Made by a program: the position numbers and the translations under genes
Source of the DNA: Trametes villosa
Lineage: Eukaryota; Basidiomycota; Agaricomycetes; Polyporales; Polyporaceae
Reading direction: 5' to 3'
Assembly: GCA_002964805.2 (NCBI GenBank)
Contig: PUDQ02000057.1
Location: 310,001 to 374,000, forward strand
Length of the DNA: 64,000 bases
Part shown: piece by piece, positions 46,860-58,555 of the stretch
Layout of the letters: each line of letters begins with the position of its first letter
Position numbering within the stretch: the stretch's first letter is position 1
Notes under the pieces: model-generated
Seen by the model: the letters and a program-made list of their open reading frames with translations, nothing else
Database searches by the model: none
What the model was told of the DNA's origin: nothing

Positions 46860-47610
46860 GCTACTACGCAATAACTACGTCGATGTCTTGGGCCTCGGAG
46901 ATTATGCAAATTCCTTGCGCTGCGAAATTGGCCACCGTTAGTCCGTGAGAACTGTGAATTTGTCAAGAAAATGACCAGACAGGCTCGTACCCTTTCAAAA
47001 GCGTTGATTTTGTCTGGAAATCAGCGTACCTTCAATCCTTTGGGTCGCCAATCGTCTGTACGTCTGGGGAGCAGCTGTGGGAGTGCGCGAACATGAACGT
47101 TCGAACTTACAAGCGACCACGCGAGATAGGCGCGCCCGGTCGTACCGGAGGCGCCGATCCCGACAACTTCGCTGGTAACCGGCATGATACTTTACATGGG
47201 CATCTGAGCATTCCAAGGGGATAGGCATCAACGACATTCACAGCCGCGAAGTATGTACTAGCTGGCATCGTCAACTACCACACCACTTCAAGCTGGTACG
47301 AAAATCCTTCTCCCAAGTTGCCATGCAATTGCGCAACGTGAAGTTCCGAAAGGCATCTCCCCTCAAAATTCCACTTCAACGTTTGAATAGCGGACAGAAT
47401 GTGGCGCGTTGCTATGCGTATTACTCTGAATGCTACCGTGATACTAGTCCGTTCAGAAAGGGTCAACTGAAGCCCCATGACTACTCCACCGCCGTGCGGG
47501 TAGCCTAGAAGGCATCAGCCATGATACGCAGCTATAGCAAGGACAACCGGTAATGAGTGGATGCCACGGTCGTCATATACATGAAGCTCACCGCAAGGCT
47601 AGGCGGTCGT
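46860..47610. other. Intergenic, no feature recognised
   Basis: About 750 bp between the start of the WD40 gene and the 3' end of the secreted repeat protein. Only short unsupported open frames. Both the WD40 promoter and the terminator of the repeat-protein gene are expected here, but no clear motif was found. Confidence 0.5.
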
Positions 47611-48561
47611 TTAATCGGCACGGGGAGGGCCGCGAACGAGCCAGGTCGGGATAGCGTTCGCCGCGGTGTGGACGACCTCCGAGGGGCCACGGGTGAGCCA
47701 CGTCGGGACGGCGTTCGCAGCCGTGCGCGTCGCCCAAGGCCGGGCCTCGTCCGTGTCGTCGCGGGCGCCGTGGGCGGGGGCCCATGTCGGGATCGCGTTC
47801 GCCGCGGTCCGCGTCGCCCACGGGTTGACCAGCGTCTGCGACAGGCCCTGCATGTGGTCCGTGATCGGCTTGCCGGGCTCGTTGCGCTTCAGGTGCAGGT
47901 CGCCCCCAAGAGCAGGCGTCCACGCAACGGGCTCGTCCGCGTGGCCCATGGCCGGGGTCCAGTTGAACCCCGCATCGGCGTGGCCCATCGCGGGCGTCCA
48001 GTTGATGCCGACGTCAGGGTGGCCCATCGCGGGAGTCACGATGGAGGCGGACGGCTGGGGAGCGCCGGCAGCCTCGTTGCGCTTGAGGTGGAGGTCGCCG
48101 CCCATCGCGGGGGTGACGGGGATGGAGGCATGCCTCAGAGCCGGGGCCCAGTTGAGTCCTACGTCGGGGTGACCCATAGCTGGGGTGATCGGGATAGAGG
48201 GGTGGCCCATGGCAGGTGTCACGATCGACGCGGAGGGCTCGGGGGCACCCGCGGCCTCGTTGCGCTTGAGGTGGAGGTCGCCGCCCATGGCGGGTGTGAT
48301 GGGGATTGAGGGGTGGCCCAGAGCCGGGGCCCAGTTGAGGCCCACGTCGGGGTGACCCATAGCTGGGGTGATCGGGATGGACGGGTGGCCCAGGGCCGGC
48401 GCCCAGATGGTGGGCTGGTCGTCACGCGCCAGGACGGCGGTGTCGACGGGGGCAGCGAGGCCTGCGCGCAGATGTCAATAAACGAGACAATGCGAAAGGC
48501 GATGGGGCGTACCGCGGGTGACCGCGAGAGCGGCAAGAACAAAGCTGAGGAGGTGCATCAT
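47611..48561 (-). CDS. Secreted repeat protein with three Lys-Arg sites, candidate Kex2-processed peptide precursor
   Basis: Predicted 299-residue secreted protein. Exon 1 is 48561-48513, intron 48512-48462 (51 nt, GT-AG), exon 2 48461-47611. The signal peptide MMHLLSFVLAALAVTRGLAA spans the intron; cleavage is likely after LAA. The body is repetitive: the motif (W/T)xPA(M/L)GH recurs about ten times, in the contexts GHPSIPITPAMG and GHPDVGLNWAPA. Three times a unit ends GGDLHLKR followed by NE, with Lys-Arg at residues 82-83, 143-144 and 208-209, spacing 61 and 65. This is the pattern of fungal Kex2-processed repeat proteins, where a Golgi endoprotease cuts after KR and releases related peptides beginning NEAAGAP. 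The C-terminal 80 residues have a different repeat (TAANAIPTW, three variants, each near an Arg) and lack KR. There are no cysteines. It is not matched to any named family. The precursor role is inferred. Confidence 0.7.
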
Positions 48562-49480
48562 CGTGAAGACAAAGAGAGTGGTTGGAAGGGGCGGAAGAAA
48601 GGGCGGGGCTGAGGAACTGTAAAGAGAGAGCGGACGGCGGTGAGGATTATCGTTGCGACCGCGGTGCTCTTATACTGTCCTGGCCTTCAACAGGGTGCCC
48701 CAAGGCTGAGGTGAGGTCTCCTCTATGCGAGCGCATCGGTGGTTCACTGCGCCGAGGGGCTGTTTCTTCGACAACGCAAGCGTAAGTGGAGTGACCGTTG
48801 CTCACTGCATTGAGCTCCGACCTCAACATCCGAAGGTGCAGAAGGGATGCGGTAATAGCGCCTGTCCAGTAAGCAGTCAACATTCGTCTAGGGGCTGGCG
48901 GAGCAATTGGGGTGTGCGCACCTCACCTTCGGATATGCTAGAACTACGGGTTGCTGTCATCGACTGAGTGGCGGATCGGCGTCCTGCTGTTGTTTAGTGT
49001 CATCGCGAGCCCTGTTGGCAAGGCATGCTGTTTTCATTGCGGCATAGCGTAAGTTCTCGCCAGAGAAGCTATGATTGAAGCCTGAGGCGCGTTCGGAGTG
49101 CCTCAGCTCCGGATCATAGCAGTGTTCCCGAGGAGTCCTGCGATCGCACGAACGTCAATTCCCCAGAATTAGTCGATTACTGACGTAGAGCGGCTCATAA
49201 CGATCACAGTAATGCGAACATTCGAGTCATTTCATGATCCGCTATGAGTGCAGGGGCTCGACAGTCCTGAAAAACGCGTTGAGAAAGTTCAAGATGGAGG
49301 TAAGTTACTAAGTACGACGCGCTGCCTTTTTCGGAGGGACGCGCATACAAATGGGCGTCTATGGGTACATGCACGTACGCGTGGGCGCCTAATCGTACTT
49401 GTCCTCATCGTCCTCCACGACGTCCTCGCTGCTTTGAACGATCCTTACGCCTGAGGCTACCGTGATACCTCAGCTTAGTT
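48562..49480. promoter_or_regulatory. Divergent promoter region of the repeat-protein gene and CSN3
   Basis: A TATA box reading TATAAGA on the minus strand lies at 48668-48674, about 107 bp upstream of the repeat-protein start codon. The rest (to the CSN3 ATG at 49481) contains no recognisable gene. Confidence 0.5.
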
Positions 49481-51759
49481 ATGAACACAGCAGGCTCTTC
49501 ACAGACGACCGGCGGCCTCGCCTCGCTTGACGATGTCCTCCATCAGGTCACGACGAGCACCAACTCAGGCACCGTGCACAACTACCTGAAGTCATTCGCG
49601 CCGAAGGATGTGCGGGATACCATCCTCGCAAGCACGCTCTCGAGTGGACAGGACCCACTCTCCATACTTGATCCGCAGCGGAACACGCTGGGGTTTCTGT
49701 ATATTCTGTACGTGCATCGATCGCGCAGCTCTGGAGTGAGTACCTAACATGCCACAGTTCAGCGAGATTACACTCGGCATCTGCGCCAACACCTACCATC
49801 GCCGTCATTGAGAACTTCTGCAATCAATTTGAGCCCGCGCAAGCGCGTTTGGCACCAGAACGCGGTACGGTCCATGTCTTTATATACCGCTCGGTGGCGC
49901 TAACTTCCTGCAGTGACCCTCTTGGCTAAGGGGATCGTTCGCGTGTCGGAAAGTTCAAATAACGTGAGCCTGCCATTTCTTTACCCCATGTACAGTCTTC
50001 TACGCGAAGAGCTCCCCCATCGTCCTACCAACCTTGAATTCGTGCTCGCCACACACTGCGCAACCCCTCGGCCACGCAAGGCGCTCTCGAGATTGAGCGT
50101 GCGGTAGTAGGCTTCATGGGAAACGCATTCCCTTAGTCTCGCGGCTGGGAGTGGGCTGTCATAAAGCCGGCGGATGCAACGTTTGTCGAGCATGCCTAGT
50201 GCCATCTCGATGAGGGCTCGCTATGGTTTACCAGGCCGAGGAGGCGTGGCGGTACAGAATAGCGCCATGCTACGAGCCCTTTCGACACGATCTCCTGATT
50301 GATGCGTACTGAAGAACCGGTCTCTTCGCTTGCCGCAAACCCCCAACGAAGCGGCCCCGCCGAGGGCGATGTGTTCCATGTAGCGAGGGGTCCGCTTGGA
50401 ACAGCCTGTGCGCAGTGATACTACACAATGCTTGTCCGTAGTACTACCTGCGGCGATCGTCCCATCTCCTACATCATACTATAGTCTCAATTTGTTTGCC
50501 TGAGCTGCTTGAACGCGTGCTGATGTATCTCAATCCAGACGAAATATGCACTAGCACCTCTCTACAGCCTCGTCACACGATACCCACCACACCTTTCCTA
50601 CTTGACGACACTGCATTCCATCTTCCTCCAGGTAAGCCAATGTGTCCCCCCGCAAGAGGTGTAGTCGGCGGCCTGCTGAGGAATCACGCTAACCATCGTG
50701 TCTAGACGTGTGTGGCAACCGGCCACTTCACGACCGCGCTGCCTGTACTAGCGGTCCCAATTACCTCCATTGACACCAGCATCTCCGATCTGCACTACAA
50801 CGATAACCTCGTCTACCACTACTCCGGAGGCATGGCTCTGGGCGCGCTCAAGCGCTGGCGCGAAGCGGAAGAGTTCTTCGAGCTCTGTGTCAGCGCCCCC
50901 GCTCAAGTGCCTGCCGCTATCCAGCTAGAGGCGTACAAGAAACTCGTCCTGGTGCAGCTCATCCAGTACGGCGAGGTTGGTCTCGCGTGATGCTTTCTGC
51001 GTCCTCCGGTGGTTGACTCGCGACACAGACGAGTGCCGCTCCAAAATATACCCACCCAGCGATCTCGCGGCTGCTCAAGAGCACGCCGTACGGTGTCTTC
51101 GTCAAGATGTACCCCACTCAAACCAGCGCGCTCCGCGCGTACGCCACGAAGGAGCAGGAGACCTTCACGCAGGTACGGGTCATACCTGCCGCTCTCGCGC
51201 TAACTTCACACTGAGCGGCTCCGCAGGACCGGAACCTGGGACTGATCAACCAGGCCATCGACCGTGCGCCGGTGTGGCTGATCAAGAAGCTCACCGCGAC
51301 GTACCTCACGCTCGGGCTCGCCGACATTGGGCGGGAGGTCGGCGTCGACAAGGACGAGGAGATCCGCGCGATCATACTCGCCATGGTATGTCTCCTTGAT
51401 CGGATGACGCCGGGATCGAGCTGACGAGTTTCGCAGATCGATGCAGGGGAGATAAACGCGACTATCTCCGCAGACAACACAGTCACCTTCGCGGACGTTG
51501 TGCCGAAGTTCTCGAAGGAGGAGCTGGATCGGATGCTCGTGCAGGCCCAGGAGCACAACCGGGTGCTCCGCGATGTGGAACGGGCCGTGAACACCAGCAG
51601 GGAGTATCTTACCAAGGTATCTCGGCTTCCATTACACCGCTATGTTGTGGCTAACCGTGTGTGCAGGCTATGAAGCACAAGGACGACGCCGGATGGGCAG
51701 CCGAAGAGGACATGTTCCCGCCTGGCATGAGTGGTACCACTACTTGGGCGGACGACTGA
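49481..51759 (+). CDS. COP9 signalosome complex subunit 3
   Basis: Subunit of the COP9 signalosome, which removes NEDD8 from cullins and so controls SCF ubiquitin ligases. Reads MNTAGSSQTTGGLASLDDVL, then LSARLHSASAPTPTIAVIEN, FCNQFEPAQARLAPERVTLL, then across a 575-nt intron (49964-50538) to TKYALAPLYSLVTRYPPHLS and LTTLHSIFLQ (exon 50539-50631). It continues from 50706 with TCVATGHFTTALPVLAVPIT, NLVYHYSGGMALGALKRWRE, LKSTPYGVFVKMYPTQ and DRNLGLINQAIDRAPVWLIK; these last two form the PCI domain. C-terminal part TISADNTVTFADVVPKFSKE, ending GMSGTTTWADD with TGA 51757-51759. All other introns are about 50-75 nt. No frame break was found. Together with four F-box-type genes nearby it belongs to the same ubiquitin-ligase system, but physical clustering is probably chance. 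Confidence 0.88.
49964..50538 (+). other. 575-nt intron in CSN3 with no recognised content
   Basis: Donor GTGAGC after SESSNN and acceptor CAATCCAG before TKYALAPLYSLV. It is about ten times the typical intron length here. A 49-codon open frame continues past the donor but shows no family similarity. The interior carries no clear terminal repeats or transposon protein. Confidence 0.7.
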
Positions 51760-52533
51760 GTATCCTCCTATCGTTTGCATCTGTCTGTATGTCGTTCTCG
51801 CGCCTGTAGATTCGAAGCTGCATTGTAGCAATACCTGTATCATGTTTCGTGCAAATGCTATCTGTGTTTTTGAGCCCCTGTCCTCGGACTGTATGTCTCA
51901 TCCCCCCCCGTTCGGACCCTACATCCCATACTTCCTCCCGTACCCTATTCCCTCCCCGTTCCTCCCACTCTCTGCACCCGCCATCTGCGCGGAGGGGTTC
52001 TTTCTCGTACTATCCTAATTTGGCGATGTTCCAATCAGGCCTGGAATGTGTATTCAGATCCGCTTGATTTAACATCTCAGCTGCGCGGATGCAAACCCTC
52101 CACCCCGCGTATTGTACAACCTCCTAGACATGCTACCCCTCCCCCGACGAGTCTCTGCCAGTGAGTCGAGCGCGCGACGACTGCTAGGTGCCTCGCGGTA
52201 TATTTAGTCGGACTGGAAATCACACGGCCACATCAGGAAAAGTTTGACGGTGTAATCGCGCGCTCGCTGTTCCGCCGGCGCTCCATCCTACTCTCACGAC
52301 GACACGACGCCCCCCGCCCAACATCCTCCTTGCGGTCCCTTCAAGAGACGAGTTGGTTGTGACAGATCGTTGCGATCGCGTTGGCTGAGCGCCAGCGAAG
52401 AGCGCAGATCTAGACCGCCGGCTCGCGGCTAAGCGACGACGGTGACGCAGCCCGCCAACCCCTCAGAGACACGCTCGTCGCTCGCGAGCACAGACAAAAT
52501 CATTGCTCGCATACGCTGTTTGTGACGACCAAG
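51760..52533. other. Intergenic with TATA-like element
   Basis: Pyrimidine-rich stretch after CSN3 (about 51900-52000), then a TATATTTA element at 52199-52206, about 330 bp upstream of the next ATG. No coding region supported. Confidence 0.4.
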
Positions 52534-54838
52534 ATGCACCACCGTGCTCATCCTGGCCTGGGGCTCAGCTCCGCCTCCTCCCCCGCCGCCTCCGGATCTG
52601 GGCAGACGCCGACACCGGTTCGTTCGTTGAACGTCTTTAACCCGAAAATCCTCGACGCGAGCGTCCGGGACGTGACCGCGGGGCTGTCCGACGTCCAAAA
52701 GGCAGACGTGCTGCTCTATGCGATGGGCCACCTCCAGCTCGAACGGTCCGTCGCCGCCGTGCGGTTTCTGCTCTCGAGTCGCGTGCGCGGGTCTGACGTG
52801 CTGTCCCTGCTGCTGCTGTGGCATGCGGGCGTGCCTATACCAGATCCAGAACGCTCATAGAGAACGCGGTGCAGTCCTGCCTGTCGATATCCAGATTGCC
52901 CGCCGCAAACGCAGCAAAGGCCCGCTTGATGCGCGCAAAGGCCAGGCTTGCGGCTGGGCTGCGCGTCGGCGCGCGACAAGGTCGGTCCAGGCCCCCCCAG
53001 GCGGGCCCGTGCCCCGTTCCCAGCCCCCCCCGCCCCGCTGACCGCCCATCGCCCGCCCGCGGCTCTGCAGACATCCAGGCGGTCCTTGAACTGCAACCGG
53101 ACAACCTAGAAGCGGCGGCGCTCATGGCCGAGCACGGCGTGAGCACGGACAAGGTGCGTTATAGTCGCTGCCCCCTCCCCCGCCCCCGCGGGGCCTGTGA
53201 CTGTCGTCGTCGCCCGCAGTTGCTCATGCCGCACTCCCAGCCCGTCTTCAAGCCGCACGCAACGCCAGGGTTCTCGACTGAGATATGGCGGGAGATCGTG
53301 CTGTGGCTCCCGCCCAGGGACCTCAAGTCGCTCCTCCAGGTGCCCCACGTCCTCTCACGGATCGCGAGCGAGCTGCTCTTCCAGAGGATTGACCTGCACC
53401 TCGGTAGGCAGGCAACCGTGTGATCTCCCGTACGATGCTGATGGCGTGCGGCCGTCGTCGTCGTCGCTGCTGTCGTCGTCGTGTCTGTTTGTGTCCCACA
53501 GCGTCCGAGAAACGCGAGTCGCAGCGCAGCGCAGACATCCTCACACGCATCATCACCGACGCCTCCTTTGCGAGCCACATCAAGACGCTGCGGGTATTCG
53601 TGCCTGGACGAGAGACGTTCCCGATAACCTTCCAAACAGGGATGTTGTCGAACGCGCTCCCGAAGCTCACGAACCTGCGCAACGTCCACTGTTCGATGCG
53701 CTGGAAGGACATGTACTCTATCCTCCGCGTCCTGGAGACCATCAGCCACCGCCTGACCGGCCTCTCGCTCATGTACGTCTCCCCCCTCCCTGTTCCTGGG
53801 CGGGATGGCGCGCTGACGGCCCCCGCCATACCCAGGCCATCCGACGGTACGGGCGAGCTGCGCTTCCCACGCTTCAAGCACATCATGCAGTTCTCCTACC
53901 ACTCGACCGGCGGCGCGACGACGCAGGTGTACGACTTCCTCGTGCAGAACAAGTCCTCCATCCGCTACCTCTCGCTCCACAACCCGAACTGGAGCTTCCC
54001 GACCGAGGCGGTCTCGATCCGGCACCTCACGACGCTCGACTTCCAGGGCACGTTCCCCGCCGACTCGCGCGCGTTCGCGGAGATCCTCGCGAACGGGCAC
54101 CAGCTCGAGAGTCTCAGGCTCGAGTGCATCCTCGAGTGCACCGCATCGAAGCAGTTCCGCGAGTTCGCGGGAGCGCTCCCCTTCCTGCACCACTTCGCGT
54201 TCTCACTCATGGGCTACCGTGTTAACGACCACGACCTCTTCCCTGCAATCGCGGAGTTCCTGAAGGGTCGGAACGCGCTGCGGTCGCTGCAGCTGACGGT
54301 GCCCAGCGCGGACTGGGCACTGAAGCGGTTAGGGTACGACGCGACGGTCTGGGGCGTCCTCCCGTCCCTCACGAGCTTGCGGGCTCTCACCGCAACGCTT
54401 CCAAAAGACGTGGCTGCGGCAGTCGCAATGTGGCTCGTCCCCCGAGGCGTGCAAGCCTTGTCTCTGCAGGCACTGGCCCCAGTCAACACCATCGAATTTG
54501 TATCGGTGCGTACTCGCGTTCACAGTTACCCCATCAAGGAGAGGTAGCTGATGTGCTTCGTCCCGCCCCAGCAATTGCGCGCCGGCCTGCCCCCGCCGCT
54601 CACCTATATCGGGCTGAGCCAGTTCCACGTCGAGGACGCGACGGCGGTGATCGAGCAGGGCTTCCCGATGGTGCGCATCGCGCGGATCGACGACGACTAC
54701 TACACCGTCGCGCGCGTGAACGGGAAGGTCCAGCTCGACGAGTGGCCGAAGGGCCGCACGCAGTACAACGCGCGCGAGTGGCTCGCGTGCTACGGCTGCG
54801 AGGAGGCCGAGTGGCGCGACCCCACGCAGTTCCTCTAG
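52534..54838 (+). CDS. F-box protein with N-terminal TPR-like region
   Basis: Putative substrate receptor of an SCF ubiquitin ligase. Start at the ATG of MHHRAHPGLGLSSASS (52534); the upstream in-frame codon at 52522 is GTG. The N-terminal region holds TPR-like helices (RLMRAKARLAAGLR and AVLELQPDNLEAAALMAEHG). An intron at 52791-52843 (53 nt) is needed to keep frame, and another ends at CTCTGCAG before DIQAVLEL. The F-box follows: FSTEIWREIVLWLPPRDLKS then LLQVPHVLSRIASELLFQRI near 53270-53400. After a long intron, the rest is leucine-rich repeat-like (SIRYLSLHNPNWSF, HLTTLDFQGTF, QLESLRLECILEC). It ends YGCEEAEWRDPTQFL at TAG 54836-54838. No frame break seen in the predicted model. The target substrate is unknown. 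Confidence 0.8.
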
Positions 54839-55415
54839 AGTGATTCGGACTTCCCTTGCCTACCTCCCGCTCCCCCTCTGTTACACGCCACGGAGCACGG
54901 TAAAAGGACTTGGTCTGGTCGTCGTGTACGCAGCTGCTCGTTTCCTTGCTTTCCCCTGCTTTCGTTCTTTCTTGGGTACGCGGTGCCTTTCTTGCCCCGC
55001 TCGACTTGCCTGTGGGTCCTCCGTTTGTACACTAGAGTACCATGTCGTGGATGGAAATCCTTGCGTCGAGGGTGCATACCCCTCCAACGTTTCGACCTTC
55101 GATATGTGTCCGTAAAGTCCGCGTCAAACGCCAAGAATATTGTGGCGGCTTGGCGGCAGTCAACTTCTCGCTCAGCGCAGGCGAGCGTTGCGCTGCGTTG
55201 CCACACGCCAACATACTCTTCCAGTACCCTCGCTACCTCTCGATGTCTTGGTCTTCACTGCCATGCGCTTTCCCTGTGAACGGCTGTATTCGACGACCAG
55301 TGCGCACCCCGCGTGGGTGCCGCGCTGACTGAGCTACATCCGTCACGTGTGCTTGCGTTATACTCGCGCAGAATGGGCGCAACTCCTCCTCACCCTCTTA
55401 ATCTCGTACCCCCGT
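54839..55415. other. Intergenic, no feature recognised
   Basis: T- and C-rich stretches follow the F-box/TPR gene. Short open frames here have no supporting motifs. The MsrA promoter should lie near the right end. Confidence 0.5.
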
Positions 55416-56261
55416 ATGCGCAGCCGTCTCGCAGCCATCGTCGCCCCCTTTCTTCGTTCTGCGAGCCCGTCTAGAGGAATCAGCTCCGAATCTTTCGTCT
55501 CCACCATGTCCAGTGCGTAGCGCCCCGCACAAATACTCGAAACGCTGATTCTGACATTCGTGGACACTGCAGGCGGTACTCCTGAGGTTGCTACATTCGC
55601 AGAAGGGTGCTTCTGGGGCGTCGAGCACATCTTCCTCAAGTACTACCCCCCGTCCGAGAACAAGGGCATCCTGAAGACGAGCGTAGGCTACACGGGCGGG
55701 AAGGACGACGCGAAGAACCCGGACTACCGGACCGTGTGCACGGGCGCGACGGACCACGCTGAGGCGGTCCGGATCGAGTTCGATCCTAGCATTGTCAAGT
55801 ACGACGAGCTCGTAGGTGCGTATTCACTAGGGTGCAGTGTTTTGGGGCGGCGGGCGTTGAGCAGGTTCCGCAGAATTCTTCTATCGCACGCACGACCCCA
55901 CGACTAAGAACCAGCAGGGGAAAGACGTGGGCACCCGTATGTTCTTCCATATCAGCCCGCGCGCCCTTCTCATCCGGTCAATTCAGAATACCGTTCTGCG
56001 ATCTTCTACCACACCCCGGAGCAGCTCGAGATCGCGAAGCGCGTCACGGAGGAGGTGCAGAAGAAGCACTTCGACCCCGTCGGTATGTCCTATGCCTCAG
56101 TGCTGCCCCAAATGACTGTTGACGAAATCGCTACAGGCAAGAAGATCACGACAGAGATTGTCTCTGCGGGCGAGTGGTGGGATGCGGAGGACTACCACCA
56201 GAAGTACCTGTTCAAGAACCCCTCGGGCTACCAGTGCCCCAACCACCGCCTCCACTGGTGA
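55416..56261 (+). CDS. Peptide methionine (S)-S-oxide reductase MsrA
   Basis: Antioxidant repair enzyme that reduces methionine-S-sulfoxide in proteins. Exon 1 is 55416-55512, exon 2 begins 55573. The joined sequence gives FVSTMSSGTPEVATFAEGCF with the catalytic Cys in GCFWG, followed by VEHIFLKYYPPSENKGILKT and SVGYTGGKDDAKNPDYRTVC. Further exons supply EFFYRTHDPTTKNQQGKDVG, TQYRSAIFYHTPEQLEIAKR and EIVSAGEWWDAEDYHQKYLF, ending GYQCPNHRLHW at TGA 56259-56261. The N-terminal MRSRLAAIVAPFLRSASPSR is basic and hydroxylated, with no acids, as in mitochondrial presequences. A second in-frame ATG (55506) just before the catalytic domain could start a cytosolic form. Introns are 50-67 nt with consistent phase. 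All family motifs are intact. Confidence 0.92.
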
Positions 56262-56725
56262 GGAACAGCTCCGTGTATCGGGAAGGATAGTATGTGTATG
56301 ATACGGTGCGGTGTATATCAATACAAAACTGTTTCTCGTATGTATTGCATGACGTTCGCGCAAGGCTCCCTAGGTGATACCGAACTCTTGCAAGCGTCCA
56401 TCAGGTTAACACCCAAGATGCCATACGTTCCCCAACCCTCCGCTCCTCAGAATTCTACTTTGTCTGGTCCTGACGCTGAGTCGTCTCGCGACTGGCCAGC
56501 ATTTTCTCGCCCGCGCGCGTGCAAGTTGGTCCGGGCCAAGGCCACCCGCGTCTGCTCGGTGACGCGCACGTCTCAGTTACGCAGTTCATTGTACTGTATA
56601 TGGGTCTCCCTGGCGACCACGATATGCTTCTGAGTCTAGCGCGTGCGTATCGATTTCTTTCCTCCCTAACAGCCCCACACCCCTGCCGCCTGCGGCCAGC
56701 TGATGCTCTAGCTCCAAGTCCCTCG
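56262..56725. other. Intergenic, no feature recognised
   Basis: Spacer between MsrA and the first F-box family member. No coding potential or regulatory motif identified. Confidence 0.5.
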
Positions 56726-58317
56726 ATGAACAACGCACTCCTGCCAGTCGAGGTCTGCGAGTGTATCATCGACTTCTCCGGCTTTCACGCCACCGCTCTT
56801 TGCGCGTGCGCGCTCACATGCCAGGACTGGCTTCCGCGTAGCCGTATCAATCTCTACAGCAGTGTTCAACTACGCAACAAATGGCAACTCGAGGCACTCC
56901 TGTGCAGTGTTACTGCCCGCCCTTTCCTCGCGGACTTCGTCCATGAGCTCGTAGTCGGAGAATCAACAGACGATGACATCAAAGCGAGATCATCTCGGCG
57001 CCCGAACGCTTCGGCGAAATCTCGTAGGTCTTAGCCTCCTATAATACGCAGCTGAGCTCATTGTCCTTTCATCGCGTGTAGTATGGCTCCGTGCGCAGCG
57101 TCAGAAGATGCGTAGTGTCAGAACCGGCGCCATTCAAGCTGCTCAACAACCGTCGCAAAGCGTCTCTCATCAATCCAACCAGTATATCCCGTTTGCTCAG
57201 GACGCATTGATCTCCGCCCTCCAAAGTGTGCGCAGCCTCAGGATTCTTGACTTCGAGTGGCGGGCACACCACCCTCGCTATCACCAGCTCGCCGCGCGCT
57301 ACCCAATAATTGAGCTCGACCTCTCTGGTGGCTCATATCACACCATGGCAGACCTGTTCCGTGTCATATGGGCCTTCGAACAGCTCCGGGTCCTCAGGCT
57401 CATCCACTTGGAACCATTCCTGAAGCCCGAAATACCGCTTGCTGGGGTAGTTCAACGCGGACCTCATATCTGTGGCAGCCTGCAAACTGTGACGATCGTA
57501 GGGGTGCGTCACTGCGATTATCCGTTGTCGTAGTGCTTTCAGCTGATGTCCGCGCACCTTGCAGGGTGCGCTTCTGACTATAGAAAGTTTTCCTTCTGTT
57601 GGGTGCTTCGGACTCTCTCTGACCGCGTTGAAGCTAACGTGGACTAAGCAACTTCATGAGTCGCCGTCTGGTCAGTACAGCTATACTTCCTCTGTTACTA
57701 GTTGGTCGAGCAGTGGTACTGAATGCAGCGCCCTCTAGACGCCCTGCTCCACTATCTTTTTACCACCAGCACCCTGCAAGACCTCACCTGGTGGGTCGAC
57801 CACCCATCCTGGGCCGAGGAGAGCGTGTTTATCGACTGCGCATCCTATGTCGCGCGCGCGCTACGCAGCATCCATCCAGACGGCGCGCTGCTCTCCGTGA
57901 CTCTCGACTACAGGGCTCCAGCGAGAGGTTTTACATCACTCTCGCGCACCGCGTTCCTGACACGGACGCTCCGCCACGACCTTCGCGACGCACTTCTACG
58001 CTTCGCGCACATCACGCGATTTGTGCTACGCATTCCGGAGTCAAACCGCATCCGTTTCGGCGCGAAGTGGTGGACGGATGGGGTTCAGACCTGGTTGGGG
58101 GAGGAGGAAGATGTCGAGGTGAGGGTGGATATCGTGCCCGCGAATATCCGTGCGTCAGCCTCCCACTGTGGGTGCGAATGCATCAGATGATGCTGACAGA
58201 ATGCTACCAGGATGGAAAGCTGATCCTGTCGAGAAGACGGAGGGAGGCTCGACGGACGCCTACTACTGGAAAGATGGGAAAATGCATCCCATATCCGAAC
58301 TCTTACGCAGACTGTAA
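56726..58317 (+). CDS. F-box-like family protein, member 1
   Basis: Member of an F-box-like family with four copies in the last 7.5 kb. Start MNNALLPVEVCECIIDFSGF (LPVEVCE..IID is the short F-box), then CALTCQDWLPRSRINLYSSV and FLADFVHELVVGES. After an intron of uncertain borders (about 57020-57135) it continues YIPFAQDALISALQSVRSLR, DFEWRAHHPRYHQLAARYPI and ELDLSGGSYHTMADLFRVIW. Later exons: LLHYLFTTSTLQDLTWWVDH (from about 57740), TLDYRAPARG and FGAKWWTDGVQTWLG. The last exon ends YYWKDGKMHPISELLRRL at TAA 58315-58317, matching the C-terminal signature (YYWxDGQMRLLSKL) of members 3 and 4. The exact intron borders in the middle are uncertain. Possible SCF substrate receptor; not shown. Confidence 0.7.
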
Positions 58318-58555
58318 AACATCCGCAAGGTGTCGTGATTTTTGGTTTCTATCCTGTGAATCCGGTAGTTGCGTTACCTGAATACCGCAGCGCACAATCT
58401 GTAGGGACTGTGTACTCAACGAATGTAGTCGAACGTTAATCGGGATCATTGTATCGTGCTTGTACGCTCATGGACGGGACGGTGATGAGTAACGGGAAGG
58501 TGCGTTACCACAAGCCTGAAACACTTTACACACAACAAATCCTATATTTCTTTAT

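Noticed and set aside
53197..54225. 342- and 344-codon alternative frames over the F-box/TPR gene
   Set aside because: Shadow frames of the true coding exons, with Arg/Pro/His-rich composition.
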